From: Cyanobacteria bacterium K_DeepCast_35m_m2_023
Lineage (GTDB): Bacteria; Cyanobacteriota; Cyanobacteriia; PCC-6307; Cyanobiaceae
Direction of reading: 5' to 3'
Length of the DNA: 6,900 bases
NCBI GenBank assembly: GCA_016882345.1
Contig: VGQR01000104.1
Location: 1-6,900 of the forward strand
Made by a program: the position numbers and the translations under genes. Of this stretch, positions 5,897 to 6,900 are shown piece after piece (position 1 is the stretch's first letter; every line of letters begins with the position of its first letter). The notes beneath the pieces were generated by a model that saw only the letters and a program-made list of their open reading frames with translations, searched no databases and had not been told where the DNA came from.

Positions 5897-6900
5897 TCAA
5901 GCCGGGATCCCCATCGCCAACACATCCCACTGCCAGAGCGATTGAACCAGCCCCATCACCTCGGCCGTGGTCGAGACATCCTGATGGGATGCGATCGCTG
6001 CAATCGAGCGTTGTGCGTCGATGAGCTCAAGCACGCCGGCCTGCCACGACTCAAGGGGCAAGGTCCAGCCGGGGCTCACGATCTGACCTTCGCTGACACC
6101 GCAGCGGTAACGAAAGCTGGGCACGTAATCCCAGGCCGTGGCCCGGTTGAAATCAATCCAATGGCTCTGGCACGGTCGTTCGGGGCGGCAAGCCAAGAAG
6201 TAGTGGCAGGCGTTGCGCGTGTTGATGCGCTCCATCACCGACCACTGTTGCGCCAACGGCAGGTCGGCGACCGCCTCCCAGAAGCGGCCCGTTCCACCCT
6301 GCAGCGGTGTGAGTGGGTAATAGGGGGCTTTCAGAAACCAGTCCTGAAAGACCAGACCGGCCGCCCGGACCAGCCCAAGACAGTCATCGACGCTGTAGCT
6401 CTGGTCGCGATCGTGCAGAAACGTGTCGACCAGGCCCGCGTCATAGGCCAGATCGGGGGCGATGGTGAAGTAAGTCCTCAGGGGGTGGTCGTGCGGCAGC
6501 ACGGCGAGTGCCTGCTTGACCGTCTCCACTGAGTCCCCATCTCGCCCCAGCCCAAGGTCGCGGAACACCCCTTGCATCATCTCGACGGCGCTGCGTCCGT
6601 AGCGGGCGTAGAGCATCAGCGCAATGACGCCGTCGGGATTGAGGCAGGTACCCAGCGCCTTGAGGCCTTGCACCGGATCGGCCAGATGGTGAACCACACC
6701 GGTCGAGATGATCAGGTCAAAGCGGCGCTCGAGGGACTCAAGCGCTTCGATCGGCAGGCACTGCAGTTCGAGGTTGCTCAGTCCGTGCTGCTGTTGCAGC
6801 CAGCGGTGATGGTCGAGGGAGGGCTGGCTGACATCGATCCCCACCACCCGCGCACCCGGGTTGGTGTAGGCGATCACCGCCGCCTGATTGGCGCCGCAGC
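5897..6900 (-). CDS. Class I SAM-dependent methyltransferase, 5' end outside the window
   Basis: This enzyme transfers a methyl group from S-adenosylmethionine; the substrate cannot be read from the sequence. The visible part is about 333 residues and continues past the window edge. The edge cuts through motif I: the readable CGANQAA is the end of a glycine-rich SAM loop. A GTG at 6877 falls within this motif, so it is not the true start. Further on come VVGIDVSQPSLD (fragment residues 18-29), with the acidic residue that binds SAM ribose, and FDLIISTGVVHHLADP (60-75), a usual post-motif strand. After the catalytic fold there are about 200 extra residues, ending in a stretch (LELIDAQRSIAAIA, then LVQSLWQWDVLAM) that looks like a small winged-helix-type module. 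It converges on the coiled-coil gene with 18 bases between stops. Confidence 0.85.
   Translation of the reverse strand, partial: CGANQAAVIAYTNPGARVVGIDVSQPSLDHHRWLQQQHGLSNLELQCLPIEALESLERRFDLIISTGVVHHLADPVQGLKALGTCLNPDGVIALMLYARYGRSAVEMMQGVFRDLGLGRDGDSVETVKQALAVLPHDHPLRTYFTIAPDLAYDAGLVDTFLHDRDQSYSVDDCLGLVRAAGLVFQDWFLKAPYYPLTPLQGGTGRFWEAVADLPLAQQWSVMERINTRNACHYFLACRPERPCQSHWIDFNRATAWDYVPSFRYRCGVSEGQIVSPGWTLPLESWQAGVLELIDAQRSIAAIASHQDVSTTAEVMGLVQSLWQWDVLAMGIPA
5991..5998. other. HIP1 octamer (GCGATCGC)
   Basis: This is one exact copy of the highly iterated palindrome found at high density in many cyanobacterial genomes. It lies inside the methyltransferase gene. I found no other exact copy in the window, only near matches such as those around 3513 and 6406. 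One copy in 6.9 kb supports a cyanobacterial origin only weakly. Confidence 0.5.

Overview
The window looks like chromosomal core DNA from a GC-rich picocyanobacterium of the Synechococcus/Cyanobium type. The reasons are the cyanobacterial form of the DivIVA-like coiled-coil protein, one exact HIP1 octamer (GCGATCGC) at 5991-5998, the picocyanobacterial look of UvrC and of the small secreted protein, high GC (63% and 73% in two 60-base lines counted by hand), very tight gene packing and start codons without Shine-Dalgarno sequences. The genus is an inference; no rRNA gene is present to settle it.

Layout. Positions 16-4422 carry four genes on the minus strand, in transcription order: a flavin reductase-like flavoprotein (4422-3928), the excision-repair endonuclease subunit UvrC (3931-1937), a small secreted four-cysteine protein of unknown function (1940-1605), and an iron-sulfur photolyase/cryptochrome of the bacterial (6-4) type (1608-16). 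Each junction is a four-base stop/start overlap (TTGA, TTGA, ATGA), so this is almost certainly one translationally coupled operon. A 75-base divergent spacer (4423-4497) separates it from a plus-strand pair: coaD (4498-4989) and, one base later, a glutamine-rich DivIVA-like coiled-coil protein (4991-5878). A SAM-dependent methyltransferase faces this pair from the minus strand (5897 to beyond 6900; its 5' end is cut off by the window). Its stop codon lies 18 bases from that of the coiled-coil gene, with a hairpin over the convergent ends.

How the genes fit together. The minus-strand operon combines two routes of UV-damage repair: nucleotide excision (UvrC) and light-driven direct reversal (photolyase). 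It adds a flavin reductase-type protein that could bear on the redox state of the flavin the photolyase needs, and an exported protein whose presence there is unexplained. The plus-strand pair joins coenzyme A synthesis with a probable cell-division or cell-shape factor.

Most of the window is conserved housekeeping DNA; I see no phage, transposon, CRISPR or tRNA/rRNA feature, and no gene-free stretch above 300 bases. The points most worth a second look are the secreted protein inside a DNA-repair operon, two perfect tandem inverted repeats inside the photolyase gene (933-974), the chain of overlap junctions using TTG starts, and an in-phase internal duplication in the coiled-coil protein.
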